Source: Candidatus Rokuibacteriota bacterium (GTDB lineage Bacteria > Methylomirabilota > Methylomirabilia > Rokubacteriales > CSP1-6). Taken from it: a stretch of DNA of 34,973 bases. Location: positions 2,413 to 37,385 of the forward strand of contig QHRX01000153.1 in the NCBI GenBank assembly GCA_003221455.1, read 5' to 3'. The position numbers and the translations under genes are program-made. Shown in pieces: positions 14,791 through 23,089 of this stretch; within the stretch, counting starts at the first letter, position 1; every line of letters begins with the position of its first letter. The notes below the pieces were generated by a model. It saw nothing but the letters and a program-made list of their open reading frames with translations, made no database searches and was not told the origin of the DNA.

Positions 14791-15564
14791 ATGCCGGTCA
14801 CGCCGTCGCCTGCCTCGACGCTCGCGCTGCTCCGGCCGCGCGCCGCGCTCGAGGTGCTGCTGATCCAGCGCCATCCCGGGAGCCGGGTCGCGGGCGGGGA
14901 CTTCGTCTTTCCGGGGGGCAAGGTCGAGCCCGGCGACACCCCTGACGATGCCCTCACCTGGTGCCGCGGGCTCACCCCGGTCGACGCCGCCCGGCGGCTC
15001 GGACTCGGTGACGCGCGGGCCGCCCTCGCCTACTGGATCGGCGCGATCCGCGAGGTCTTCGAGGAGGTGGGGGTGCTGCTCGCCTACGACGAGCGCGGCA
15101 GGCCGGTGGAGCCGCGCGGCCCGCGGTTCGGCGACTACCGTCGCGCCTGCCAGGCCGACCACCGCGCCTTCTGGGACATGCTGCGGACGGAACGGCTCCG
15201 CCTCGCCACCGACCACCTCGTCTACTTCGCGCACTGGATCACGCCCGAGGAGAACCCGGTCCGCTTCGACGCGCGCTTCTTCGTCGCGGAGCTGCCGTCC
15301 GGCCAGGAGGCCGTCGCCGACGAGCAGGAGGTCACCGCCGTCCGCTGGCTCACGCCGGACGCGGCGCTGGCGGCGCGCCGGCGGGGCGAAATCTCGCTCC
15401 GCCTCCCGACGGTCAAGAACCTCGAGCTCCTGGCCAGCGCCCCCACCATCCCCGAGCTCTTCCAGCACCTCGGCAACCGGGACGTGCCGTCGATCCGGCC
15501 GCGCGTGATCACGGAGGGCGACCGGCAGCGGGTGCTCATGCCGGACGACCCCGGCTACTTCTAG
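14791..15564 (+). CDS. NUDIX hydrolase, NUDT19/RP2-like
   Basis: This 257-residue protein has a NUDIX box split by a ~30-residue insertion. FPGGKVEPGD (40-49) supplies the glycine-rich turn and AIREVFEEVGVLL (85-97) the REUXEE helix with Glu88, Glu91 and Glu92 for Mg2+. This split is characteristic of NUDT19 (RP2) relatives, which cleave CoA and acyl-CoA to phosphopantetheine derivatives and adenosine 3',5'-bisphosphate. The pattern DHLVYFAHWITPEENPVRFDARFF also fits that branch. ATG 14791 gives the expected N-terminus; a TTG at 14773 in frame is possible. The gene is divergent from RidA across a ~150-bp spacer. Substrate preference is inferred from family only. Confidence 0.85.
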   Translation: MPVTPSPASTLALLRPRAALEVLLIQRHPGSRVAGGDFVFPGGKVEPGDTPDDALTWCRGLTPVDAARRLGLGDARAALAYWIGAIREVFEEVGVLLAYDERGRPVEPRGPRFGDYRRACQADHRAFWDMLRTERLRLATDHLVYFAHWITPEENPVRFDARFFVAELPSGQEAVADEQEVTAVRWLTPDAALAARRRGEISLRLPTVKNLELLASAPTIPELFQHLGNRDVPSIRPRVITEGDRQRVLMPDDPGYF

Positions 15565-15679
15565 CGGCCCTGGACCCGGCCGCGTCGCGCCGTGGTGACG
15601 CGTCCGGGCCCGCGGCCGAGGCGCCACCCCCGCCGGCCGGTCGTCGGGCGGCGAGGCGGCGCGGGCGCGGCGGCGGACG

Positions 15680-16636
15680 TCAGCGCGCGGGGCGGCTCCG
15701 GTGCCAGTCGAGGATCTGCTCGCCGGTCCAAAAGACGACGCCGTCGTGTCGGCGGATGTGCCCGAGCGCGGCGTCGAGCAGGCCGATGCGATGGGGCACG
15801 CCGATCAGGTACGGGTGGAGGGCGATCGGCATCACGCGGGCGCTGGTGGCGCCCTCGGCGTAGAGCGTGTCGAAGTGCGCCCTCGCGCGGCGCACGAACT
15901 CCTCGCCCGGTGCGTGCTGGACGGCGAAGAGGGGGCTGTCGTTGACTTCCAGCGTGTAGGGGACCGCGAGGAGGCGGCCGCGCGCGACCCGCAGCTCGGT
16001 CGGCTGGTCGTCGATCACCCAGTCGCAGACGTACTCGATCCCCTCGGCCGCCAGCACGTCCGGCGTCTCTCGGCTCTCGACGAGGCCCGGGCCGAGCCAG
16101 CCGCGCGGGGCGCGCCCGGTGGCGGTGCGGATCGCCTCGATCGTCGCGCGGATCGCGAGGCGTTCGTCCGGCTCGCGGGTGAGCGCCCGCTGGACCATGC
16201 CGTGGGCCATGATCTCCCAGCCGCCCGCGCGGGCGGCGTCGACGATCGGCGGGTACGTCCGGGCCACCGAGGCATTCAGGGCCAGCGTCGCCCGGATGCC
16301 GTACCGGTCGAGCAGCTCCTTGATCCGCCAGAAGCCGACGCGCATCCCGTACTCGTGCCACGCCCAGTTCGGGACGTCGGGCACCGGCGGCGCGCCGCCC
16401 GCGGGCGGCGGCAGGACGGGGCGGGGGATCGGCTCGTCGAACGCCCACTCCTCCACGTTGACGACGAGGAACACGGCGACGCGCGCGCCGCCCGGGAGTG
16501 GCGGCAGCACGGGGCGCGGGATCGGCTCGTCGAACGCCCACTCCTCCACGTTGACGACGAGGAACACGGCGACGCGCGCGCCGCCCGGGAGCGTCCACGG
16601 ACGCCGGGTCGCGATCGGATCGTACGGGGCCCTCAC
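15680..16636 (-). CDS. Polysaccharide deacetylase family protein with internal duplication
   Basis: This 318-residue NodB-fold protein is closest in style to the PuuE/allantoinase-like branch: PNWAWHEYGMRVGFWRIKE (89-107), LALNASVARTYPP, EIMAHGMVQRAL (141-152) and a late HPYLIGVPHR. These enzymes hydrolyse N-acyl or cyclic amide bonds using a metal. Residues 16-46 and 47-77 are the same 31-residue segment repeated, each carrying the first catalytic-strand motif FLVVNVEEW, so the protein has two copies of strand 1. GTG 16636 overlaps the stop of the alcohol dehydrogenase gene (GTGA, 16633-16636), implying coupled translation. Without the duplication the length would be ~287, normal for the branch. 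Confidence 0.85.
   Translation of the reverse strand: MRAPYDPIATRRPWTLPGGARVAVFLVVNVEEWAFDEPIPRPVLPPLPGGARVAVFLVVNVEEWAFDEPIPRPVLPPPAGGAPPVPDVPNWAWHEYGMRVGFWRIKELLDRYGIRATLALNASVARTYPPIVDAARAGGWEIMAHGMVQRALTREPDERLAIRATIEAIRTATGRAPRGWLGPGLVESRETPDVLAAEGIEYVCDWVIDDQPTELRVARGRLLAVPYTLEVNDSPLFAVQHAPGEEFVRRARAHFDTLYAEGATSARVMPIALHPYLIGVPHRIGLLDAALGHIRRHDGVVFWTGEQILDWHRSRPAR
16406..16591. repeat. 93-bp direct tandem duplication inside the deacetylase gene
   Basis: Copy one is 16406-16498 and copy two 16499-16591, head to tail and in frame. By direct comparison they differ at only three positions (16406/16499, 16415/16508, 16424/16517), with the last 74 nt identical. Near-identity means the event is recent, or that the assembler duplicated a read segment. 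Confidence 0.9.
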
Positions 16637-17661
16637 GGCTTGAGAACGAGCTTGCCAAACTGCTTGCCCTCAGCGAGCCTCCGCTGGGCGGCGGCGCCGT
16701 CCTTGAGCGGCATCACGTCGTCGATGATCGCCTTGAGCCGGCCGCGGAAGAGCTGGGCCATGACGGCGTCGAACTCCTTCCGGTTGCCCATCGTGGAGCC
16801 GATGACGCGGAGCTGGTTCCAGAAGATGAGGCGGATGTCGGTCTCGCCGATCGGCCCCGTCGTCGCCCCGCAGGTGACCAGCCGGCCGCCCTTCCGCAGC
16901 GACCGGATCGACAGCTTCCAGCTGCTCGCGCCCACGCTGTCGACGACCACGTCGACGCCGCGCCGGGCCGTCTTCTCGACGACGACCTTGGCCCAGTCGT
17001 CCTTCACGTAGTTGATGGCCTCGTCGGCGCCGAGGCCGCGCGCCCGCTCGAGCTTGGCGTCGCTCGAGGAGGTGACCCACACCCGCGCGCCGCAGAGCTT
17101 GGCGATCTGCACCGCGGCGGACGACACGCCGCCGCCGACGCCCAAGATCAGCACGTCCTCGCCGGGGCGGACCGCGGCCTGGGTCACGAGCATGCGCCAG
17201 GCGGTGAGGGTGACGAGGATGAACGCGGCGGCCTCCTCGTACGAGACGTGGTCGGGCAGCGGGAGCACGTTGGTGCCGCGGACCTTGACCAGCTCGGCGA
17301 AGCCGCCGGGCTCGTGCTCGCCGAGGATCCCGTAGCGGACGCAGAGGCTGTCCTCGCCCTGCCGGCAGAACTCGCAGCGCCCGCAGGTGAGGTTCGGGTT
17401 CACCGCGACGCGCGCGCCGACCTTGACGTCCTCGACGGCGGCCCCGACCGCGGCCACGTCGCCGGCGATGTCGCAGCCCGACCAGAACGGCAGCGGCGTC
17501 TTGAGCGCGGGGATGCCCTCGCGGACGAAGAGGTCGAGGTGGTTCAGCGCGCACGCGCGCACGCTCACGAGGACGTCGCTCGGCCCCAGCCGGGGCTCGG
17601 GCACCTCCTGGAGCCTGAGCTTGTCGGGGCCGCCAAACTCGTTGAACGCGAGCGCCTTCAT
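16633..17661 (-). CDS. Zinc-binding alcohol dehydrogenase family oxidoreductase (MDR)
   Basis: This 342-residue medium-chain dehydrogenase/reductase has CALNHLDLFVREG (37-49), SGCDIAGDVAAVG (61-73), and a structural-zinc lobe with Cys93, Cys96, Cys99 and Cys107. The nucleotide-binding motif is ILGVGGGVSSAAVQIAK (172-188). The full four-cysteine lobe points to alcohol dehydrogenase-like members over zinc-free quinone oxidoreductases. ATG 17661 is preferred: GAGGAG lies 6 nt upstream and MKALAFNEFGGPDKL is the usual N-terminus, whereas the open frame further upstream is featureless. It is the first gene of a two-gene unit with the deacetylase and is divergent from the binding protein at 17765. 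Substrate unknown. Confidence 0.87.
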   Translation of the reverse strand: MKALAFNEFGGPDKLRLQEVPEPRLGPSDVLVSVRACALNHLDLFVREGIPALKTPLPFWSGCDIAGDVAAVGAAVEDVKVGARVAVNPNLTCGRCEFCRQGEDSLCVRYGILGEHEPGGFAELVKVRGTNVLPLPDHVSYEEAAAFILVTLTAWRMLVTQAAVRPGEDVLILGVGGGVSSAAVQIAKLCGARVWVTSSSDAKLERARGLGADEAINYVKDDWAKVVVEKTARRGVDVVVDSVGASSWKLSIRSLRKGGRLVTCGATTGPIGETDIRLIFWNQLRVIGSTMGNRKEFDAVMAQLFRGRLKAIIDDVMPLKDGAAAQRRLAEGKQFGKLVLKP

Positions 17662-17764
17662 GGATTCTCCTCGCTCAGCAGGGGCCGCGGGCGCGCGACC
17701 GCGGCCGATTGTAGCACGCGGCTCGGGGCGGGCTCGGGCGCCGCCGGAGGCGTAGGATGGACGC

Positions 17765-19150
17765 GTGCGGCCTTCCCGGATCCGGTCGATCGACCGTCGG
17801 ACGTTCGTCCAGCGCGCCGGGGCCGCCGGCCTGACGGTCGCCGCCGGCCTCGGCGGAATTCTCTCCGCCCGACGCGCGCCGGCGCGCGCCCGGCCGACGA
17901 CGATCCACCTGCTCCAGTGGATCGACTTCATCCCCGAGGCGGACGTCGAGCTCGAGCGCCAGCTCGCCGCCTACACGCGGCAGACGGGGACGGGGGTCCG
18001 GCTGGAGCGGGTCGACGCCAACACGCTCCCGGCCCGGATCGTCCGGGCGACCGAGGCACGCCGCGGCCCGGACGTCGTCCTCATGCTGCACAACTGGCCC
18101 CATCTCTACCGGGACTCGCTCGCCGACCTGGAGGATCTCTGCGAGTGGAAGGCCCGGGATCAGGACGGGTACTACCCGGCGGCCGCGGCGGCGGCGCGGG
18201 CCGGCTCCCGCTGGCTGGCGCTGCCGTACGGGGTCGTGCCGTTCCTGATCGCCTACCGCCGGTCCTGGTTCGCCGACGTGGGAGCCTCGGAGCCGCCGCG
18301 GACGCTCGACGAGTACCGGCAGATCGGGGCCCGGCTCAAGAAGCGGGGCCGCCCCGTCGGCCAGGCCCTCAGCCACACGTTCGGTGACGCCCCCGCCTGG
18401 ACCTACCCGATCCTCTGGGCCTTCGGGGGCGCCGAGGTCGACGCGAGCGGCGGACGGGTCCTCCTCGACTCCCGCGCCACGCTCGAGTCCGTGAAGTGGA
18501 TGACGGCGTTCTGGACGGAGGCGTGCGACGAGACCGGCGTACGCTGGGACGATTCGGACAACAATCGCGCCTTCCACCGGGGGAAGATCGGCGCGACCCT
18601 GAACGGCGCCTCCATCTACGTCGTCGCCAAGCGCAGCGCGGCCCCGGATCGCGCCCCGATCTACTTCGCGGCCAAGCGCCGGCCCGAGTGGATCCGGGAC
18701 GAGCGGGGCGCGCCGATGTTCGAAGATATCTCGCACTTCCCGATCCCGGCCGGCGTCGTCCCGACCCCCGGCTCTCCGGCGGTGTTCTCGCACGCCGTGT
18801 TGGGCTACTCGCCGAACCAGCAGGCGGCGCGGGAGCTCCTTCGCTGGCTCCACGGACGGGAGCAGTTCGGCCGCTGGCTCGGGGCCGCGGGAGGCTACAA
18901 CGTCGGGGCGACCCGCATCTGGGAGCGGGACCCGCTGTGGGAGCGCATCGACCCGCCGCTCCGGCCGTTCCGGACCGCTGCCCGCGCCTCCCGGATGTTC
19001 GGCTACGCGGGACCGCCAAACGCCCTGGCCGGCGAGGTGTACGCGAAGTCCATCGTCACGGACATGTACGCCCGGGCCGTCCAGGGCGTGCCGCCCGCCG
19101 ACGCCGTGCGCTGGGCGGCGCGCCAGCTCGCGCAGATCTACGGGCGCTAG
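17765..19150 (+). CDS. Tat-exported extracellular solute-binding protein, ABC family 1
   Basis: This 461-residue protein has a twin-arginine signal, DRRTFV (10-15) followed by a hydrophobic AAGLTVAAGLGG stretch and an Ala-x-Ala-like site near residue 42. The mature part is a family 1 (sugar-type) binding protein: IHLLQWIDFIPEADVELE, RRGPDVVLMLHNWPHLY and LPYGVVPFLIAYRRSWF match the ligand-cleft framework. Tat export implies folding in the cytoplasm. No permease or ATPase lies beside it, so it is an orphan that must serve a distant transporter. The start is GTG 17765. Its TAG stop shares the CTAG palindrome 19147-19150 with the stop of the convergent oxidoreductase gene. Confidence 0.85.
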   Translation: MRPSRIRSIDRRTFVQRAGAAGLTVAAGLGGILSARRAPARARPTTIHLLQWIDFIPEADVELERQLAAYTRQTGTGVRLERVDANTLPARIVRATEARRGPDVVLMLHNWPHLYRDSLADLEDLCEWKARDQDGYYPAAAAAARAGSRWLALPYGVVPFLIAYRRSWFADVGASEPPRTLDEYRQIGARLKKRGRPVGQALSHTFGDAPAWTYPILWAFGGAEVDASGGRVLLDSRATLESVKWMTAFWTEACDETGVRWDDSDNNRAFHRGKIGATLNGASIYVVAKRSAAPDRAPIYFAAKRRPEWIRDERGAPMFEDISHFPIPAGVVPTPGSPAVFSHAVLGYSPNQQAARELLRWLHGREQFGRWLGAAGGYNVGATRIWERDPLWERIDPPLRPFRTAARASRMFGYAGPPNALAGEVYAKSIVTDMYARAVQGVPPADAVRWAARQLAQIYGR

Positions 19151-20163
19151 CGGTTGAACTCCCGCACGAGCCGCGGCAGGCGCGGATCGTCAAGGCCGAG
19201 CTGGCTCGACTGGTAGAGGCCCGTGCGGTCGAGGAGCCCCCGGTAGCGCTCCCGGATCCGCGCGCCGATCGTGTCGTAGCTGCCGGTGACCGCGTAGGTG
19301 TCGACCATCTCGTCGGTGATCAGGTCGGCCATGCCCTTCCAGTCGCCCTCGACGGACTTGCGGTGCAGGTGTGGGACGAGATCCTGCCAGCCGTGGGCGG
19401 CCAGGACCGGCTCGTAGGTGCGGGTGGAGGCGTAGAAGGCGATCTGCTGCCGTACCGCCTGGCGGCTCTGCTCGAGCTCCTGCGGGGTGTCGCCGATCAC
19501 GACGAGGGTCGAGCTGGCGAATGTGAAGTCGGCCCGGGAACGGCGGGACGCCTGGAGGCCCTCCGTCACGGCGGGGTGCACGTACTCGCCGAGGTACGTC
19601 GCGCTGTTGAACGGGTGCACGTGGAGGCCGTCGCACGCCTCGCCGGCGACCCGGCAGAGGTACCGGTTCACTCCCGCGATGAAGATCGGGATCCGCGGGT
19701 CGGCGATCGGGCCGGGGTTGAAGAAGGGCGTCATCAGATTGAAGCGATAGAATCGGCCCTCGAAGTCGAGCCGGGTTCCGTTCTGCCAGGTGTCCCAGAT
19801 CGCGCGGAGGGCCTGCACGACCTCGCGGAGCTTCGGCCCCGGCGACTCGAACTTCACCGAGAAGCGGCGCTCGTTGTGCCCCTTCACCTGGGTTCCGAGA
19901 CCGAGGATGAAACGGCCCCCCGAGGCCTTCTGCAGATCCCACGCGAGGTGGGCGAGCACCATCGGGCTTCGCGGGAAGGCGACCGCGATCGCGGTGCCGA
20001 GCTTGATCGTGGTGGTCGCGGTGGCGGCGACGGCGAGGGGAAGGAACGGGTCGTGCTGCGTCTCCGACGACCAGAGGCAGTCGAAGCCGAGCGCCTCGAC
20101 CTTGCGCGCGTAGTCGGGGGTGGTCTTGAGGTCGTGCGCGAGCATGCCGCAGTCCAACTTCAC
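19147..20163 (-). CDS. LLM-class F420-dependent oxidoreductase (MSMEG_2256-like family)
   Basis: This 338-residue TIM-barrel protein of the luciferase-like monooxygenase superfamily has signature blocks GFDCLWSSETQHDPFLPLA (26-44), LGTAIAVAFPRSPMVLAHLA (55-74), SGGRFILGLGTQVKGHNERR (81-100) and EACDGLHVHPFNS (175-187). These agree with the F420-dependent family typified by MSMEG_2256; FMN use cannot be excluded. The substrate is unknown. GTG 20163 overlaps the stop of the TPR lipoprotein gene in GTGA (20160-20163). It is the last gene of a four-gene coupled operon, and its product may work on the same compound as the nitronate monooxygenase two genes upstream. Confidence 0.87.
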   Translation of the reverse strand: MKLDCGMLAHDLKTTPDYARKVEALGFDCLWSSETQHDPFLPLAVAATATTTIKLGTAIAVAFPRSPMVLAHLAWDLQKASGGRFILGLGTQVKGHNERRFSVKFESPGPKLREVVQALRAIWDTWQNGTRLDFEGRFYRFNLMTPFFNPGPIADPRIPIFIAGVNRYLCRVAGEACDGLHVHPFNSATYLGEYVHPAVTEGLQASRRSRADFTFASSTLVVIGDTPQELEQSRQAVRQQIAFYASTRTYEPVLAAHGWQDLVPHLHRKSVEGDWKGMADLITDEMVDTYAVTGSYDTIGARIRERYRGLLDRTGLYQSSQLGLDDPRLPRLVREFNR

Positions 20164-20960
20164 CGATCGTCCCCCTCCGGCGGGGTCCCCCCGCTCCGGC
20201 GGATCTCGGCCTCGAGCTGGTCGAGGTGCCACTGCGCGTAGGCGTCCGCGCGCTTGTCGTCGAGGACGCGGGCGAGGCGCTGCGCCGCCGCGAAGCGCGC
20301 CCGCGCCGGGCCGAGCCGTCCGGCCTGCCGCTCGGTCACCCCGAGGTTCAGGAGGATCGCGGCCTCCGCCGCGCGGTCGCCGGCCTGGCGGGCGAGCTCG
20401 AGCGCGTGCTCGTAGCCTCGGCGCGCCTCCGCGAGTCGTCCGGCGATCCGGTCGACCTCGGCGAGGTTGTTCTCCGCCGTGGCCTCCGCGCGGAGGTCGC
20501 CCCGGCCCGCCGCGAGCCGGGAGGCCGCCCCCGCAGCCTCGCGGGCCTTGTCCCAGGCGCCTGCGTCGAGGAACGCGTTGGCGAGCGCGTTGAGCGCGCG
20601 GAGGCCGCGCTCGAGGTCGCCGAGCTTCCGGGCCCCGTCGTACGCGCGGGCGTAGGCGTCGGCCGCCTCGCGGGGCGTCCGCAGGCGGTCGGCGAGCTCG
20701 CCCTGCAGAAACTGGCCGTCGGCGACGACGTCGAACCACTCCCAGCGGTCGGCGTCGGCGAGAACCGAGGTGACGCGGGCACGCGCGCGGGCGTAGTCGT
20801 GCCGCTCGATGAGCTGCCGGGCGTCCGCGAGCGCGCGGACGGCCTGCTCGTGACTGACCGTGGTCGGCGCCGCCACGAGCGCGGGGGCCGCCGCGCGCGG
20901 GGGCGCCGTGCAGGCGACGAGCCCGAGGAGGCTCACGGCGAGGAGGGCAGGCCCCCTCAT
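20160..20960 (-). CDS. TPR-repeat lipoprotein
   Basis: This 266-residue protein has a lipoprotein signal (LLAVSLLGLVAC, acylated Cys17), an Ala/Pro spacer, then about five TPR-like helical hairpins from residue 38 to 250 (for example REAADAYARAYDGARKLGD, RLAEARRGYEHALELARQAG, RLGPARARFAAAQRLARVLD). TPRs are protein-interaction scaffolds; the lipid anchor places it on the periplasmic face of a membrane. A role is not evident. It is an odd insertion between two flavin/F420-type enzymes, but 4-nt overlaps on both sides (ATGA 20957-20960; GTGA 20160-20163) show it is cotranslated with them. Confidence 0.8.
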   Translation of the reverse strand: MRGPALLAVSLLGLVACTAPPRAAAPALVAAPTTVSHEQAVRALADARQLIERHDYARARARVTSVLADADRWEWFDVVADGQFLQGELADRLRTPREAADAYARAYDGARKLGDLERGLRALNALANAFLDAGAWDKAREAAGAASRLAAGRGDLRAEATAENNLAEVDRIAGRLAEARRGYEHALELARQAGDRAAEAAILLNLGVTERQAGRLGPARARFAAAQRLARVLDDKRADAYAQWHLDQLEAEIRRSGGTPPEGDDR

Positions 20961-22072
20961 CGGCGGACCCTGCTCGCGAGGGCGTCCAGGGCGGCGCGCG
21001 CCTCGCGGACGACGGTCTCGACGACGTCGCCCGCCCCCGGCAGGCTGTGGAGGAGCCCGACGCCCTGCCCGGACCACATCGGGACGTAGTCCGGATCGCC
21101 CGCGCGGATCGCTTCGGCGGAGATGTCGCGGGCGACCGCCGCCTGCCAGAGTGTCGGGAGCGCGGGGGCGCCCGAGGCCCGGTACTCCTCGGTGAAGCGG
21201 TTGCGCAGCGCGCGAGCCCAGAGCCCCGTGAACACGTCGGTCACCGTGGTCGAGTCGCCGTCGCGCTCGAGGAGCGATTTCTTCCAGGCCTCGGCCGCCG
21301 TCGACTCGCGCGTGGCCACGAAGCGCGTGCCCATCAGGATGCCCGCGGCGCCGAGCGCGAGCGCGGCGACGAGGCCGCGCCCGTCGGCGATGCCCCCGGC
21401 GGCGATGACGGGCACGGAGACGGCGTCGACGATCTGCGGGATGAGGGCCATGCTGCCGATGGCGCCCGTCTCCGGGGACACCGGCTTGGCGAAGGTGGCG
21501 CGATGCCCGCCCGCCTCGCTGCCCTGGGCGACGACGGCGTCGCAGCCGAGGGCGACGATCGTGCGCGCGTCCTCCGCGGTCGCGACCATCGCGATCACCG
21601 CGATGCCCCGCCGGTGACACTCGTCGATCATGGCCCGGTCGGGTGGGCCGAAGATGGTGCTCCACACCGGGGCCCGCTCGTCCAGGATGACTTGGAATGC
21701 CTCGGCGATGAGGTCGGGCGGCGGCGCTGGACGCGCCGTCGACGGGGGAAGCCCGAGGCGGGCCCGGAACGCGTTCAGCACGCCCTGGGCCTGGGCCAGG
21801 GTGGCGTCGGCGATCGCGTGGGCGGGCACCGGTGGTCGGAGCTCCTGATGGAGCCACAGGTTGACGCCGAACGGCCGCGCGGTGAGCGCGCGGACCTGGC
21901 GGATCTCGTCCCGGAGCTGGTCGGCCGTCTTCAGCAGGCCGCCGAGGATGCCGAGCCCGCCCGCCTTCGAGACCTCGGCGGCGAGCTCGGGGCCGGCCAC
22001 GCCGCCCATCCCCGACTGCACGATCGGATACTCGATCCCCAGGCGGTCGCAGAGCACCGTGCGAAGCGTCAT
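20957..22072 (-). CDS. Nitronate monooxygenase family protein
   Basis: This 371-residue FMN enzyme has LGIEYPIVQSGMGGVAGPEL (11-30), PFGVNLWL (67-74), VAQGSEAGGHR (181-191) with catalytic-type His190, and the phosphate-binding IAAGGIADGRGL and GAAGILMGTRFVAT segments. Nitronate monooxygenases oxidise alkyl nitronates such as propionate 3-nitronate; many relatives in this fold are uncharacterised oxidoreductases, so substrate is open. The AGGHR motif supports the true NMO group over FabK. ATG 22072 overlaps the GNAT stop (ATGA 22069-22072), and its own stop overlaps the TPR start, putting it mid-operon. Confidence 0.86.
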   Translation of the reverse strand: MTLRTVLCDRLGIEYPIVQSGMGGVAGPELAAEVSKAGGLGILGGLLKTADQLRDEIRQVRALTARPFGVNLWLHQELRPPVPAHAIADATLAQAQGVLNAFRARLGLPPSTARPAPPPDLIAEAFQVILDERAPVWSTIFGPPDRAMIDECHRRGIAVIAMVATAEDARTIVALGCDAVVAQGSEAGGHRATFAKPVSPETGAIGSMALIPQIVDAVSVPVIAAGGIADGRGLVAALALGAAGILMGTRFVATRESTAAEAWKKSLLERDGDSTTVTDVFTGLWARALRNRFTEEYRASGAPALPTLWQAAVARDISAEAIRAGDPDYVPMWSGQGVGLLHSLPGAGDVVETVVREARAALDALASRVRR

Positions 22073-22893
22073 TCGAGCTTCCGTTCCCACACGTGGTACT
22101 CGAGCCCGCGGGCGAAGCCCGACGCCTCGAGGGCGCGTTCGGTGGCGGCGTCGCTGGCGAGCAGCGCCCGACAGCGCGGCAGGCCCAGCGCGCCCGCCCG
22201 CGCCGTCGCCGCCCGGGCCAGGGCCGCCTGGGCCGGCGCCGGGCCCGCGAGCCAGGCGAGCCAGAGGTGCTCGTCGCTGGGCCGGAGGAGCGCGAGCCCG
22301 CCGTCCCGCGCGAGTGCCCAGCCGCTCCGCAGACGCTCGTCGATGTCCGCGTCGGTCAGCTCCCGGACCATCCAGCCGACCGCCCACAGCGTGCCGAGCG
22401 GACGGGGCGGACGCGGGTGCCCGTCTCCGCCCCCGCCGGCCGGCGCCGCAGGCTCCACGGCGCGCTCCCAGAGCGTCATCGAGGCCACGCGGCGGAAACC
22501 GGCTCGGGCGATGGCGCCGAGCGCGGCCGCGTTGTTCCACCCGATGATGACCCTCGCGGTCGACCGGCCGTGGTCGGCCGCGTAGCGGAGGCAGTAGTCC
22601 GTCAGCGCGACAGAGAGACCGGAGCGGCGGTAGGCCGGATGAACCCGCATGCCGGCGACGAACGCCTCGTGCGGCGACAGGAGACGGACGTGGGCGCAGC
22701 CGACCGCGCGCCCGTCGATCGCGGCCACGGCCAGCGCGCCGTCGTCGCGGGTCAGCCAGTCGTCGATCACGCGCTCGATGTAGTCGCTGTTCTCGCCGCC
22801 CCACGTCGTGCGGCAGAAGGCGACGATGGCGCCGCGGTCTTCGGGAATGGCCGGCCGGATCACGCGGGCCGGATGCGCTCGATCGGGCTCCAC
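22069..22893 (-). CDS. GNAT family N-acetyltransferase (start uncertain)
   Basis: This protein of about 274 residues has an N-terminal GNAT domain (about 10-150). It shows IRPAIPEDRGAIVAFCRTTW, VAAIDGRAVGCAHVRLLSP and the acetyl-CoA loop region MRVHPAYRRSGLSVALTDY, followed by NNAAALGAIARAGFRRV. The C-terminal ~120 residues look like a degenerate second acetyltransferase half (ERALEASGFARGLEYHVWER). The acceptor is unknown. Possible GTG starts are 22911, 22893 and 22863; none has a strong ribosome site, and 22893 is a compromise. It is the first gene of the coupled operon with the nitronate monooxygenase, TPR lipoprotein and F420-type enzyme. Confidence 0.8.
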   Translation of the reverse strand: MEPDRAHPARVIRPAIPEDRGAIVAFCRTTWGGENSDYIERVIDDWLTRDDGALAVAAIDGRAVGCAHVRLLSPHEAFVAGMRVHPAYRRSGLSVALTDYCLRYAADHGRSTARVIIGWNNAAALGAIARAGFRRVASMTLWERAVEPAAPAGGGGDGHPRPPRPLGTLWAVGWMVRELTDADIDERLRSGWALARDGGLALLRPSDEHLWLAWLAGPAPAQAALARAATARAGALGLPRCRALLASDAATERALEASGFARGLEYHVWERKLE

Positions 22894-23089
22894 GACAGCC
22901 AACGCTACCACAAGCCCGACTGGCCGACGGCCCGAGCCGCGGCACGCCGACACCGGCCCGCGCGGAGCCGACGGTGGGGACACCTCGGTCCGTCTATGAG
23001 TCCATGATTGCCATCGACGAACGTCCGACGCGGCGCCGCACCCGTCGGATCCCGGCGTCGGCACGCCGCCCGGACCCCCCGGGGGCGCT

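Noticed and set aside
19147-19150. CTAG palindrome shared by two convergent stop codons
   Set aside because: A neat packing detail, but a 4-bp palindromic stop overlap is common in tightly packed convergent genes and needs no special explanation.
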